From the NCBI GenBank assembly GCA_024752435.1, contig CP103021.1, positions 434,001 to 498,000 on the forward strand: 64,000 nucleotides of DNA, read 5' to 3'. This document shows, one piece after another, positions 1 to 10,944 of the stretch. Below the pieces are notes generated by a model. That model saw nothing but the letters and a program-made list of their open reading frames with translations, was not told where the DNA came from and did no database searches. Numbering within the stretch: the first letter of the stretch is position 1; each line of letters begins with the position of its first letter. The position numbers and the translations under genes are program-made. The stretch is from Allantophomopsis cytisporea (lineage: Eukaryota > Ascomycota > Leotiomycetes > Phacidiales > Phacidiaceae).

Positions 1-1910
1 ATCTCGTCGATTATTGTTCACGGCTCTTCGATCGCCGTCTTCACTCTCGGAAAGCATATCAACACATTGACATTAACCATGTCTTACACTACAGCCAACG
101 AGGATGGTCCATCTTGGATGAACAGACTTCCTCGAATTCAATCCCAGTCGAAGTCCATGGCTAAGAGTCAAGAGTCTGACTGGGAGAGTCGCGATGACAG
201 AGTTCCCCCTGGCGAGCTACCCCCTGTCGGTATGCCTGGCAACTTTCTCAGACGCCAGAAGGATGATGACCAACCAACGGGACGTCATAGTCGATCATCG
301 TCTCTCATCCCAAGACGTCGCAAGAAGAAGTGGGATGATGGACTTGGTCCTGGTGGCCCAATCAGTCAGTCTGCTATCGCTCCTCAACGACGGGATGAAA
401 GAGACACAAGTGCACACACTTCTGACAAGACTCTAACGCCACAAGAAAGCGGTGACAACGATGACGAGAAGCGCGAGCACGAAGAGGAAGGAGAGCTCGG
501 TGAAGTCCAGCATGATTCGGAGATGGAGGAGATAATGCACCGTGGAGAAAACGAAGAAAAGACAGATCGACATGAGTCGGAGGCTGAGGCGCATCCAAAC
601 AGGACAGAAACTTACGTCGAGGGCAACGACATCATTACCGAAGACGCTGATGGGGAGGTCCTTAGAGTGGAAAGAACTCCACAGGGCGTGCGAGACGATG
701 AGCATAATAAGCATATGGAGGCTGAACTTTTGGATGATGTGGAACATCCTACTAAGGCATTCGGTGCTTTGCGGAAGAAGATGGGAGTTTGGCGGCACAA
801 AGACGAAACTGAGGCTGGACAAGCTTCAGGCTCGAAACCACATGACCGAGAACGAAAACGCGGTCCGGCACTGGCTTACCAATATGGCAACACAGTGAGT
901 ATTCAGATCATCTTGATTTTTAATTGGTGTAAGATGCTAACGATTTATAGATCATTGTCGAAGACGAAGATGGTGAGGTTGTAAAGAAATATGAACTCCC
1001 TTCGAAAAGAGAGAAGCATACCAGACAAGAAGGTGAAGCTGGACCAGTCCGCCAAGGTATCCAGCGACTCGGTACCTGGTCAGGAAAGGGTGAAGCTCCT
1101 AAGAAAGAAGGGGAAGCTGCTCCAACGAAGCACGATGGACCTGTTCGTCAAGGGATTGCACGTATGGGCACTTGGACTGGCAAGGAAAAGTCAGATACTC
1201 CAAGGAAAGTTATGAAGAAGCATCGTGAGGAAGAGGAGAATGAGGACGATCAAAGAATCAGATTTACTATTGGTGGCGCCGGAAAAAGAATGACGAAGGA
1301 AGACTTCTTAAAGGAGTTGCAAAGTATGGATCCTAAAGCGCGTATGGAGGTAGTCGTGTCCTCGGACGCACCCGCCGCAATGAAGGATCTAGCAAAGAAG
1401 GACGCCAGCTCCGAAAACCCAGGAAGCGGTCGCTTATTCGCCGCCAAGTCTGCTCAGACCGCTGCTGGCCCCAAAGAGGCCGCGATGGTAGGAGCAGCCA
1501 TGGCCGCCAAGCGTGGCGCCCAAATCGACGAAGGTAGCGAAGCTGAGGGTGATAGCTCGAACAGCGACTCTGGAAGCGATAGTGACGAGGTCGGCCCCAT
1601 TCAACGACGCCGAGAAGCAGTCCGCAGAGCGAAGGAAGCGAAATCAACGGGTGCGAAGCTTACAAAGTCTACGTCGCCATCGAACCTGATCCCTGAGAGC
1701 GCAGCTGAGAAGAGGAGGCGAGAAGAGGTGCTCAAGGGAGTTGATGAGAGCGGTATCGAGGAAACACCTGCGGAGAAGAGGCGAAGAGAAGCGGCATTGG
1801 CTGGTGGTTCGGATTCGGACTCCGATGATGACGATACACCCCGTGTGGCGCCTGTTGAAAGACGTACCGGCATCAGATTTGCCGATGAGCCGGTTCGTGG
1901 AAGAAAGTAA
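1..1910 (+). CDS. nha1: Plasma-membrane Na+(K+)/H+ antiporter, C-terminal part (5' end outside window)
   Basis: The frame is open from base 1 and joins two exons, 1-894 and 951-1910, around a 56-bp intron (GTGAGT...TAG, branch GCTAAC). It gives 617 residues of the C-terminal half. The first ~26 residues (SSIIVHGSSIAVFTLGK) look like the last membrane segment of the antiporter core. A long hydrophilic, Asp/Glu/Arg/Ser-rich cytosolic tail follows, as in the fungal Nha1 C-terminal domain, with the block IRFTIGGAGKRMTKEDF about 130 residues after the intron. The family exports alkali cations in exchange for protons and supports salt and pH tolerance; the tail is regulatory. A GPVRQGI-x-R-x-GTW-x-GK unit occurs twice (1047-1088 and 1143-1184). 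The start codon is not in the window. Confidence 0.85.
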
Positions 1911-4524
1911 TCTGTGTTGCTTATTTGGAGTATGTTTGATTTAAGCATTGCGAGCGGTGTTGTGGCGATGACTTGATGCATTAGATTGTGTATACGTATA
2001 ACCCCGCCAGGGGCCTTAATGTCTTTTATGCGGGATTTGGAGATTTAGATTTACGAGTATATTTTGCTGAGTATAACATATACTGAGTTTACCTTTACTT
2101 GTTGCATCTTTGTGCCAGTTTGCCGTCTGTGAGCGTGATATGTTGCTGATATGGTGGGTATAACATAACAAACTTCCAAGTATGCTGATATGAGAAACTC
2201 GGACTCTAGCTATGAAAGTGTTAAGAGGAAAGGCAATTTAGACACTACAAACCCACTTAATCACCTTAGTCGTTAGCCAGTATGCAGCAACGAGATGCTG
2301 CTCCCTTTACTCTACAATATCATGATATAGCCCGAGTAATATTTAGACTAGGCTAAAGTTCTAAATCGTCGCGAAGTAGTAAACACACTTTACTACGCTC
2401 CTACAGTACGAAGTTGAATAAATACTTCTTACCTTCAGGCCCTTAGAAGCATACACCATCAGATAGACTAAACTATTTGTTCTCAATATTCTCTAATCTG
2501 ACAATCTATTTTCGACTTCTAATCGAAGCTCACTGTGTCTGGGAAGACACCAAGAGGCATTTTAGTATAAGTAAGTAGGTTGTAGATAGCGTAGAGGTTG
2601 ATGAACTATTCAACTTGAATGTATAAGAATCCAACCCCGAATTACAGACACGAAAAGCAAACTCGTTGGTTGCGTGAACAAATGTAATGCCGTCCAGGAG
2701 TACAACCAGGAGCACGGCGAGGAGCACAACGCAAGCCTACAACTCAACACCGCCCAAAGGAAAACATAGCAGACATCACCTCCTAGCAATCTCTCTAAGT
2801 TCTGGAGCAGGAAGTACCACAAAAGACCAAAGCTTATACATCCAGCAAGCAAGTTGAACCCAGCTAAAGTATTCACAGCTTCGACAGCCACTATCTGACA
2901 CACCGATCAAAGATATAGTATAAATAGCACCTCTTGCTTCTTTTACCACAGTAACCTCACTCAAATCCAGGCAGAAAGCATTGAGAGTTGGTATGGCTAG
3001 GATACGAGGTCATTCTGAGAAACGAGACCCTTCTGATGATGAGATCCAGTAATGAGCTTCTAATAACGAGGTGTCCAATGATGTTGAGAGGCTATATGAC
3101 AGCGACGAGATCTCCAAGGCGAGGTGTTATTTATGAGACTTGCATATACGTAAATAATAAGTCGGCCATTGTGATTTTTATACGTATGCTTTGAATCTTG
3201 ATGGCAGAAGTCTTCGAAAGGGCTTTATATACCTATAAGGAGTCATACCTGGTTCTACAGTGGTGCTGCACAAGTTTGAATCATTTGCCGAAAACCAGCA
3301 AAACCCCTACTTTTATTATCAAAATATTATACTCTACTAGTATTTTATAATAAATGTTAAGATGCAAATTCATTCTTCTGGAGCACCAGATTATATCATA
3401 TCCACAGCTCCTAATTTGGTTATGTATTTCAGTACTTAGATAGGTATAAAAAAGACAGAAATACAAGGGGTACACCGGTTTACCGCTAATTCACCAAAAT
3501 CCAATAATGTTTCTTGAAATTTAGTATCACATAGTCCTGATAAGCTTCTATTTCTATCTATAGTAAAAGGGCTTATTTAAAGTTGTATCGTTGAGCTATT
3601 GCAGATATAAAACAGAGTGCCATTTTCTCTTGTGATTCAAACTTTTGCAATATGGGTGTGACATCCTACACCACTGCATCGAATTAATATCCAATATCGC
3701 TTCACATTTCACATAACTAGACCAGCATGAACGTGAGTTGGACCAGTATGTTTATTATCAACCATTGCTCCATCGCAAACCATGTTCACAAGTCATGTTC
3801 ACAAGTCACATTCACAATCAAAACACAGCAAAGTAGAGAAACCAGTTCTCATTCCACAAAAGAAACCCTCTACCTATCAACAACAGCCCCCTCAACCCTC
3901 CATCCCTCCCCCTCCATCCACCGATCTCCCACCTATACACCATTCCCCTCCTTGCCCTTCCCTCTCCACTCCTCTCGACCCCCTAAAAAGACAAAAAACA
4001 TTTTCCATCCCATTCCCCCAAATCCCACACCCCACCTCATCATCATTATTAAGTTAATATTAAGTATAGTCAGTCCACCTCTCTTTATTTCCTTCCTTCC
4101 TTCCTTTCCCATCCCACTCACACCAATCAATTCACAAAAATCTATACCACCCGCCATTATTACATCCCACACAAGCGCAGAATGAACAAAAACAAAGACA
4201 GAGCGAACAAGATCGATTGCGAGGATGTAGTGGATCTATAGCAACAGAAAAAAAGAAAAAAAAGTAGTAATCTCTTCCCTCCCACGTCGAATTTTGTAGG
4301 TGTTATTGGTCGATATAGTTTTGTAGGAGAATTTGTTTGGTAAGTTTTGAAGGAGGGGAGGGAAGAGATTCTCAGAGAGCCTTTCTTTGAAAGTAATAAA
4401 AAACGCGGATAGGCGACGCTCAACACCGCCATCCATCATGCTTAGAATCATACAGCGTAACACATAACTACACTCCCAACAGCCCTAGCCAGTTCTCTTC
4501 ATTCTATGCAGCGAAGAAGAATTT
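1911..4524. other. AT-rich intergenic stretch with a possible decayed coding relic and a CT-rich 3' flank
   Basis: No intact gene seen. 2000-3700 is AT-rich. Between about 2620 and 3130 several frames give peptide-like stretches interrupted by stops (for example KRDPSDDEI followed by two stops, then NNEVSNDVERLYDSDEI on the + strand), which may be a mutated gene or transposon relic; I cannot name the family. 3840-4180 is pyrimidine/CCA-rich on the + strand and lies downstream of the minus-strand LCB2 stop, so part may be its 3' UTR. Confidence 0.4.
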
Positions 4525-6561
4525 CTAGCGCAGGGGATTCTTGACATCCTGCACGCCACAAGCTATGATCTCATCTAACTTCCACCTTGGTGGAGTAGGC
4601 GCGACCTTGCCGGAAGTCTTGAGCAACTCCTTCTCCATTTCTGGAGAAATATCCTCTGGCAGATTTCTAGCACCACCGGCAACACCGCTGGAGAACTTGA
4701 GCTGGAGAATGTTACCAATCTCGTCGCATGCGGAGAGGAGACGGTCCATGTCCTCCTTGTTGTGAGCTGCGGAGACACAGAAACGAGCACGGGAAGAGAT
4801 GAGTGGTGTTGCGGGGTAGCCGACAATGACAACCGAGATCTTGCGCTTGAGCATTTCATGCGAGAAGGCGGGCATCTTGGCAGGGTTGTAGAGGAGAACT
4901 GGGATGATTGGGGAATCGTCGTGGCCATAGACAATGAAACCGAGGCGCTTCAATCCGAGGCGGAGGTAGCGGGAGTTGAAGGCGATTCTTTGGAGGCGCT
5001 CTTCACCTTGACCTGGGTTGGTCTCGCCAGTGATCATCTTAAGGGAACTTAGAATCTGGGAAAGGACGAGTGGAGTTGGAGATTCGCCGTAGATGGTTCC
5101 AGCGTTGGTGGAGCGAAGCTTGTCGATGATGTGCTTCTCAGCAGCAACGTATCCTCCATTGGCTCCAAAAGACTTGGTAAGAGTTCCCATAAGAATATCG
5201 ACCTCAGCTGGGTCGACGCCGAAGTAATCGCAAACACCACGTCCGTTTGGTCCGAGAGCACCGATGGAGTGGGCCTCGTCAATGAAAAGGTTGTACTTGT
5301 ATTTCTTCTTCAATTCGAGAAGACCAGGAAGATCGCACAAGGTACCCTCCATGGAGTAGAGACCTTCAACAACAACAAGAATCTTCTTCCATGGGCGATG
5401 AGTTCTTGGTTGTCCTTGAGAAATGGATTCACGAAGGAGACGCTCGAGATCCTTCATGTCGTTGTGCTTAAATGAGGTGATCATTGCTCCGGAAAGACGC
5501 GCACCAATGCGAATGGAAGCGTGGTTCAATTCGTCAGAAACGATCAAACATCCCTTGCCTACGAGAGCTGGGAAGGAGGTTGCGTTTGTGCTGAAACCCA
5601 TAGAGAAAACCATAGCAGCTGGCTTACCAACAAAGTTGGCAATTTCACGTTCAACCTCGAGTGCCAAATCAGAAGTACCAGTGTCGGCTCTTGGAGATGC
5701 AGAAGTAATACCGTATCTCTTGACACACTCCTCTACAGCATCGGCGCATGGGCCTACGGATTGGGCGAATCCAAGGTAGTTGTAAGAGCTCATGTTCAAT
5801 GTTTCGGTGTGAGTTCCAGTGAACTGGAAATGCTCATTAAAGTCATCGGTGGTACGGTCCATGAGCGTAATGTAGCGTCCAGGTACGCCAGTGATTGGTC
5901 TCGAGAAGCAGTCGTTGATACGCATCTTCAATCTTCTAACGTAGAAGTTGTCGAAGTCGCTGTTAAGTGCTGCATACCCATTGGCGGCCTTGAGGTGAGT
6001 GTATTTGTTTTGGTGGAATCTCTTGCCAAAGAAATCACGGACGTGCCCAAAAATGATCAAAATAAGATAACTGATGTAGGTCGTCAAAAGGTAGTAGTAT
6101 GGCGGTTCATCCTCGACTGGTGCCTCCAAACGTCCTCCTTGATGCTTGCTCACATATCTGTGGCTCTGGTGGCTGATTGGTGCGAATTGGCTGTTCGCTT
6201 TCTTCAATCTGGCCGCTTCTGCAACGGATGGGGGGGTGAACAATGTAGTTGGCGGTTCGCTCATGTCTGCTTCACCCGCCTTTGCGGTAGAGAGAGAGAT
6301 TGTCGGTAATGACAGGGATGGAGCGCTAATCTGTGGAGAAGGATTGTTGAGAAGGTATTCCTGTTGCTTCGCAGCGGCAGCGAGCAATGCAGATTGCGCC
6401 GTTTGCTGCTCCTTGCTCTTTGGTGACGAGGAGAAGAAGTTTGTCAATCTGGCAGCCTTGGAGAAGGATGTTCGTCGATTGTTGGACTTGTCTGTCGACG
6501 GTATGGCAACCGCAGATGTGTTGGAGCTTGCAAATGGGTTTTGGGGTAATCTTCGTGGCAT
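4525..6561 (-). CDS. LCB2: Serine palmitoyltransferase subunit 2
   Basis: Single uninterrupted 678-codon ORF. It is a PLP-dependent alpha-oxoamine synthase: it condenses L-serine with palmitoyl-CoA to 3-ketosphinganine, the first step of sphingolipid synthesis, in the ER with Lcb1. Seen in the sequence: a Ser/Ala-rich N-terminus (1-130), a hydrophobic anchor near residues 155-171 (YYYLLTTYISYLILIIFG), the substrate/PLP region (MSSYNYLGFA, 257-266), the DEAH aspartate block at 428-431 and the Schiff-base lysine K463 in GTLTKSFGANGG. The N-terminus is about 100 residues longer than in yeast Lcb2. No intron is needed. The long + strand ORFs over this gene are antisense shadows. Confidence 0.97.
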   Translation of the reverse strand: MPRRLPQNPFASSNTSAVAIPSTDKSNNRRTSFSKAARLTNFFSSSPKSKEQQTAQSALLAAAAKQQEYLLNNPSPQISAPSLSLPTISLSTAKAGEADMSEPPTTLFTPPSVAEAARLKKANSQFAPISHQSHRYVSKHQGGRLEAPVEDEPPYYYLLTTYISYLILIIFGHVRDFFGKRFHQNKYTHLKAANGYAALNSDFDNFYVRRLKMRINDCFSRPITGVPGRYITLMDRTTDDFNEHFQFTGTHTETLNMSSYNYLGFAQSVGPCADAVEECVKRYGITSASPRADTGTSDLALEVEREIANFVGKPAAMVFSMGFSTNATSFPALVGKGCLIVSDELNHASIRIGARLSGAMITSFKHNDMKDLERLLRESISQGQPRTHRPWKKILVVVEGLYSMEGTLCDLPGLLELKKKYKYNLFIDEAHSIGALGPNGRGVCDYFGVDPAEVDILMGTLTKSFGANGGYVAAEKHIIDKLRSTNAGTIYGESPTPLVLSQILSSLKMITGETNPGQGEERLQRIAFNSRYLRLGLKRLGFIVYGHDDSPIIPVLLYNPAKMPAFSHEMLKRKISVVIVGYPATPLISSRARFCVSAAHNKEDMDRLLSACDEIGNILQLKFSSGVAGGARNLPEDISPEMEKELLKTSGKVAPTPPRWKLDEIIACGVQDVKNPLR

Positions 6562-7560
6562 GTTTAGGACTGAGTCGTAGATTGCTACGGCAGGAGAGGT
6601 GGTTGTGAATTCTTTTGAAATATCAAGATTCTGTGATTATAACGAAGACTGATGCCTTCGTAGGATCTATTTTGGAGGGAGGAAAGGGGCGGTTCGTAAA
6701 GGATAGTGTGGCGAAGTTGCAGATCCCAGATCACCTTGTAGGGATAGAAATCGGCAGAGGCTGCAATACCGAAAATTATGTCAGTGATGGTGAATCTGGT
6801 GAGGATTGATGGCAGCGAGACTGAGGATAAGAGGAAGAAAGAGAATAAGGCTGTCGGTAGAAAAGACTGGCTTTGGGGGCTCTTTCCAGGAAGGGCTCAG
6901 TGGGCAGAGTTTCGAAAACGGTGCCAAAAGTGAGTTGGGAGACTAGTCAGAGGACGGAGGATTCCATGATGACCGATGGATGTTCTTTTTTTGTTGTTTG
7001 GGGGGGGGGGGAGTGAAGAGTGTAAGATTGGAGGGGGAATTGGAATTGCTCACCACTGAAGTACAAAATACAAAGTAATATTCCAATTCAGAGCTCTCCG
7101 TAGATGTCGATATTCCCTTTCTTTTGCTGTGGGGAGGGGGAAAGAAGGAGAGTGAGAGAGAGTTGAATGAGAGAGGAGAGAGGATTGGAATGTCGCGTGG
7201 TCGGAAGGCGCGAGCAATGTTGATGGTCCGAGTGCTCCTAATTAAGGTGGATATGTAGTAGAGTCGAGGGAAAAGCGTTGTGCGATACTCCGAAAATATG
7301 CAGCAGGCGCATGAAGGTGTATTAAAATGCAATACCCATAAAACACAAGACCAAGGAAGTACACGACAAACAACCAGAGTATTGATTATCGGAGTATGAG
7401 AGCACAAGATGATCCAAGATTCCTTCTGGTATGAAATGTGACAGATCCAAATATACGAGTGCAGCCGGTTGTTGAATTTATTAAAAGAGTCGAGGACAAT
7501 GGAGGATGGATGAATGAGTAAGGTAGATACCGAGGTAGGTAGGGAAAGCAAGTGAAAGAT

Positions 7561-7590
7561 GGGATGGGATGGGATGGGATGGGATGGGAT
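7561..7590. repeat. Microsatellite (GGGAT)6
   Basis: Six perfect pentamers, followed by a degenerate GAGAT run to about 7610. Confidence 0.95.
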
Positions 7591-7787
7591 GTAGTGAGAT
7601 GAGATGAGATGGATATGTATAGACTTATTATCATGACAATTCACTTCTGGGCAGAGTATTACTCCCACTGCTTATGACTATGAATAATAATGAAGTCAAG
7701 ATTCGATGTACCTTTAAAGTGTGGATTCCAATCATGAACTACTCATCAGGTACCATACATAATATTTCTTTAGTTCTCTACGTCTTT

Positions 7788-7819
7788 AGTCCTCTAGTCC
7801 TCTAGTCCTCTAGTCCTCT
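7788..7819. repeat. Octamer repeat (AGTCCTCT)4
   Basis: Four perfect tandem copies in the gap between LCB2 and acetoacetyl-CoA synthetase. Confidence 0.95.
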
Positions 7820-9303
7820 TGGTCATTAGTCTCTTCTGTACGTCGCAGCATGTTCGTTCGTCCATTCGTTCGTTCATAGCCAAGACTCGTCTCGTCTCCA
7901 TTCGTTGTTCATTAACTTCCTTCGTTCATGTATTGTGGTCGCTGGATCGGAGACTTTGCGCCAAACTCCCTTCTCATCGGACAATCAATTGCGATCAAGC
8001 CGCTCTTCCGACAGTCAGAAAAGGTCAGGATGATCAAAATGATCAGAAATTGTGCACCGAACCCATGTTACTCACTCTTACTCTCACTCTCCCTCTCTCC
8101 CTCTCACTCTCACTCTCTTAACACTGCTCACCTTACTGTGCCGGCTTCACCTTCACCCAAGAACTGCTATCCGCTTTTGTGCCTCTCTTCAAGCGAATCA
8201 CCAAAACGCTTGCTTCTGCAGAAAAGCCTTGTCTATCGATTCGATCCGTGCCATCCCCCTTCCTTACCTTTTTTCTCCTCTGCTGATGGTTATGGTCTTT
8301 TTCTCGCACTGCTTGCTGCTCTAAACTAATGCCGCCCCTCCCCTCCCTTAATGATGGATCGTGGGGCCGATGACCTTTGCGAAAAACGAAAGTATTCCGG
8401 AGCAAGACGCTCTTCGGGTCGGCATGTATGGATACTAATGAAGTAGCATCTTGGGAACTTCCTGGCTGTGGTGCCGTGAAAGAGGGTCTGAGTCGAAAAA
8501 AGGATATCCGTCTTATCCATTTTCAAATGTGCTTATTCAGATTGTCCATCCGGACTGCTCATCATTCCTCCAATTGATTTTTTTTCCCTCCTTCGTCCGA
8601 TTAATTTTTCCTTTAGACTTTTTGCATTCAATCTCACTTCAACATTTGGGAAGCAAGTTCTACACACTTATTGGGCAGAATTTTCACAATTTGCATTAAA
8701 GTGTGTGACTGGGACAGTAATCGCGCCGGGGAAGGCTTGCGCCAGGGCCTAAAGAGGTCAAAGTTGTAAAAGTACGGACGGGAGACTCTCGTCTTTTGCT
8801 TGTCTTATCCTGGGTAAGCTGCCCTGTGGAAGAGGGAGCACGCACAAAAGAAAACCCAACCCGCTACGGAGAGTCGGAAGAGGAAAGCAAAAGCAAAACA
8901 AAGCTGATGACGGCGTGACAAGCACTCAGAGACATTTCCACGGGCGGAGTAAAGAAAGAATACTTACTCAGCCAACAAACAGCTCGGCCAAGTGACATCG
9001 GAGACATCTACGAGCGCCCAAAACGCCCAAACTGCCCGTGATGTCTCTGCTATTGCAAGTAAACACGCCCCCCATGAGTGCGAAGGCGAAGGCGAAGGCG
9101 AAGGCAGCAACAGCAGGAAGTCAACAATCGCGCACTCTGCGCATTGCCTTCATCTTCTTAGACCTTTGCCGATCCACCGGCCAAGGTGCCAGCGAATCTA
9201 TTCAAGGGCTGATGAAGGTGAAGTGTTTGAAGCTGGAACTTGATCACCTGCAGCAAAGGTAAATGAGAGGAGGAGTGGGTTGGCAATCACGTACAGAAGA
9301 TTT

Positions 9304-9339
9304 GTATGTATGTATGTATGTATGTATGTATGTATGTAT
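9304..9339. repeat. Microsatellite (GTAT)9
   Basis: Nine perfect tetramers. Confidence 0.95.
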
Positions 9340-10944
9340 TTTATGCCTTTGGTCAATGTTATGAATAACGATGAAGGGGGATCACGAGGCACACGAGGCA
9401 CACGGGGCACACAAAAAGGGCACATTCATGGGATCGACCAAAGACGCCCTTCATCTCCATGTTACCAATCTTCTTCATACAGTAAGAAATTAATTTGCTG
9501 TGCTGTGGTGCTGGGCTGGACTACTGGACTACTGGACTACTGGACCCCTTTCACTTTTTTCTCCCAACCCGCAATTTTACCCCAGCTAAAGTCCCGATCC
9601 TCCCATTCTAACGGTGCACCCCCGTGACCCCTTGACCTTCACCAGTGCCCAGCCAATACAACAAGTATACACACCTCTTCATTTGATATTGCAAATGGAA
9701 ATCCGATCCCTTCCCCCTGGAGATACATGGTCATCATGACTTCGAAAATGCCATGAAAATCATGCCCATCGTGCACAGTCCAGCAATCAATTTGTCTTTG
9801 ATGTTGTCTTGTCTTGTCTTTGGCCGGTCGGGTCTTTGATTGTCTTTGATCGCGATCGTTTTAATGCATTTAAAGTGCGCTCAGAGCTATGGGCGCAACA
9901 GCGAAATTGCTCATGAAGTCATCGAGGATGTACGAGGTACACGGACTTGGAGTAAGGTAGTGAGGACAGTACGAGTACGGCGTTTGCGTATTCTGGTTCA
10001 AATGTCAGTAGTGTAATATATATCTTTACACAGGTACGAAGTTGTTCTCCAGGTTATTATTATTCAAATCCCGAACTTGCATGGTGAATACGCTCATTAC
10101 GACTTACCTCTCCTCTGACTGACTAGGTACTCAGATCCATCCATTGCAGTGGCCGCTAGATGAGCCACTTCACCAGCCATGATGGTCACGTACCTGAACA
10201 TCCGGCCTTGCCAACAAACAAAAGCCTTCAAACACCACCACTGACTGTTTGTTGTTCCTGAACTGAGACTCCTCTTACTTGCTTTCATCCTAGAGACCTG
10301 CTCCTAACTCGCACCGGCACTCACCCAAATCCTTCACCATACTCGACTCAGCCCAGCACAACCGTCATGCTGATGGATAGCACGAACTTGAAGTCGGCCA
10401 TCGATCAGTTCATTGACGACATGGCGACCTTTGATGCGCGGTATGTGATCACTTGATTCGAGGTGATCATCGCCCATACTGCGCGGTGAAATGTATATTC
10501 CGGAGCCATTGACGTGAGTGTCTTTATGCTTCTCACCTCCAGCCCGCAATCCCGTCCATAAGGGCCAAAAGATGGGAGCTATGCTGCAAGCCAGAGTCTG
10601 TGGATGCACATCGGCCATGTCAGCTTCGGAACCTCGGGCTTCACCACACGACGTACGGAGACCGAGGTATGTACATACATACATACCCCCAGTACACCCA
10701 GTAGAGTAGAGTACACCCCATGGTACACCGTACAGCAACAACACCGCCCGCCATACGGCAATATCCCAAATTCTCCATGTCTCTGAGCTCATGCCAGCGT
10801 CACACAAACCTCCCCCATATTTCAAAGTACCCGCCGCAAACTATTACCATATCGTACTGGTATTGAATTCAACCAACCAATCCTCCCATTCCCCAAAATT
10901 CCCCTCCCCTACGTCAAGAAAAGACAATTGCGGCTCACCCGGAA

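Larger units (their letters stand above)
6562..10944. other. 4.4-kb intergenic region rich in simple repeats
   Basis: Contains the promoter side of LCB2 (just above 6561) and of the acetoacetyl-CoA synthetase gene (just below 10945). No convincing complete gene is seen. Many unrelated microsatellites are present: GGGAT units at 7561-7590, an 8-bp repeat at 7788-7819, CT-rich sequence near 8070-8118, GAAGGC units at 9082-9105 and GTAT units at 9304-9339. A short coding-like exon with a good donor is possible at 10367-10440 (see findings). Confidence 0.6.

Noticed and set aside
5521..6309. 262-codon + strand ORF opposite LCB2
   Set aside because: Fully antisense to a strongly conserved LCB2 coding region; composition is that of a shadow frame.
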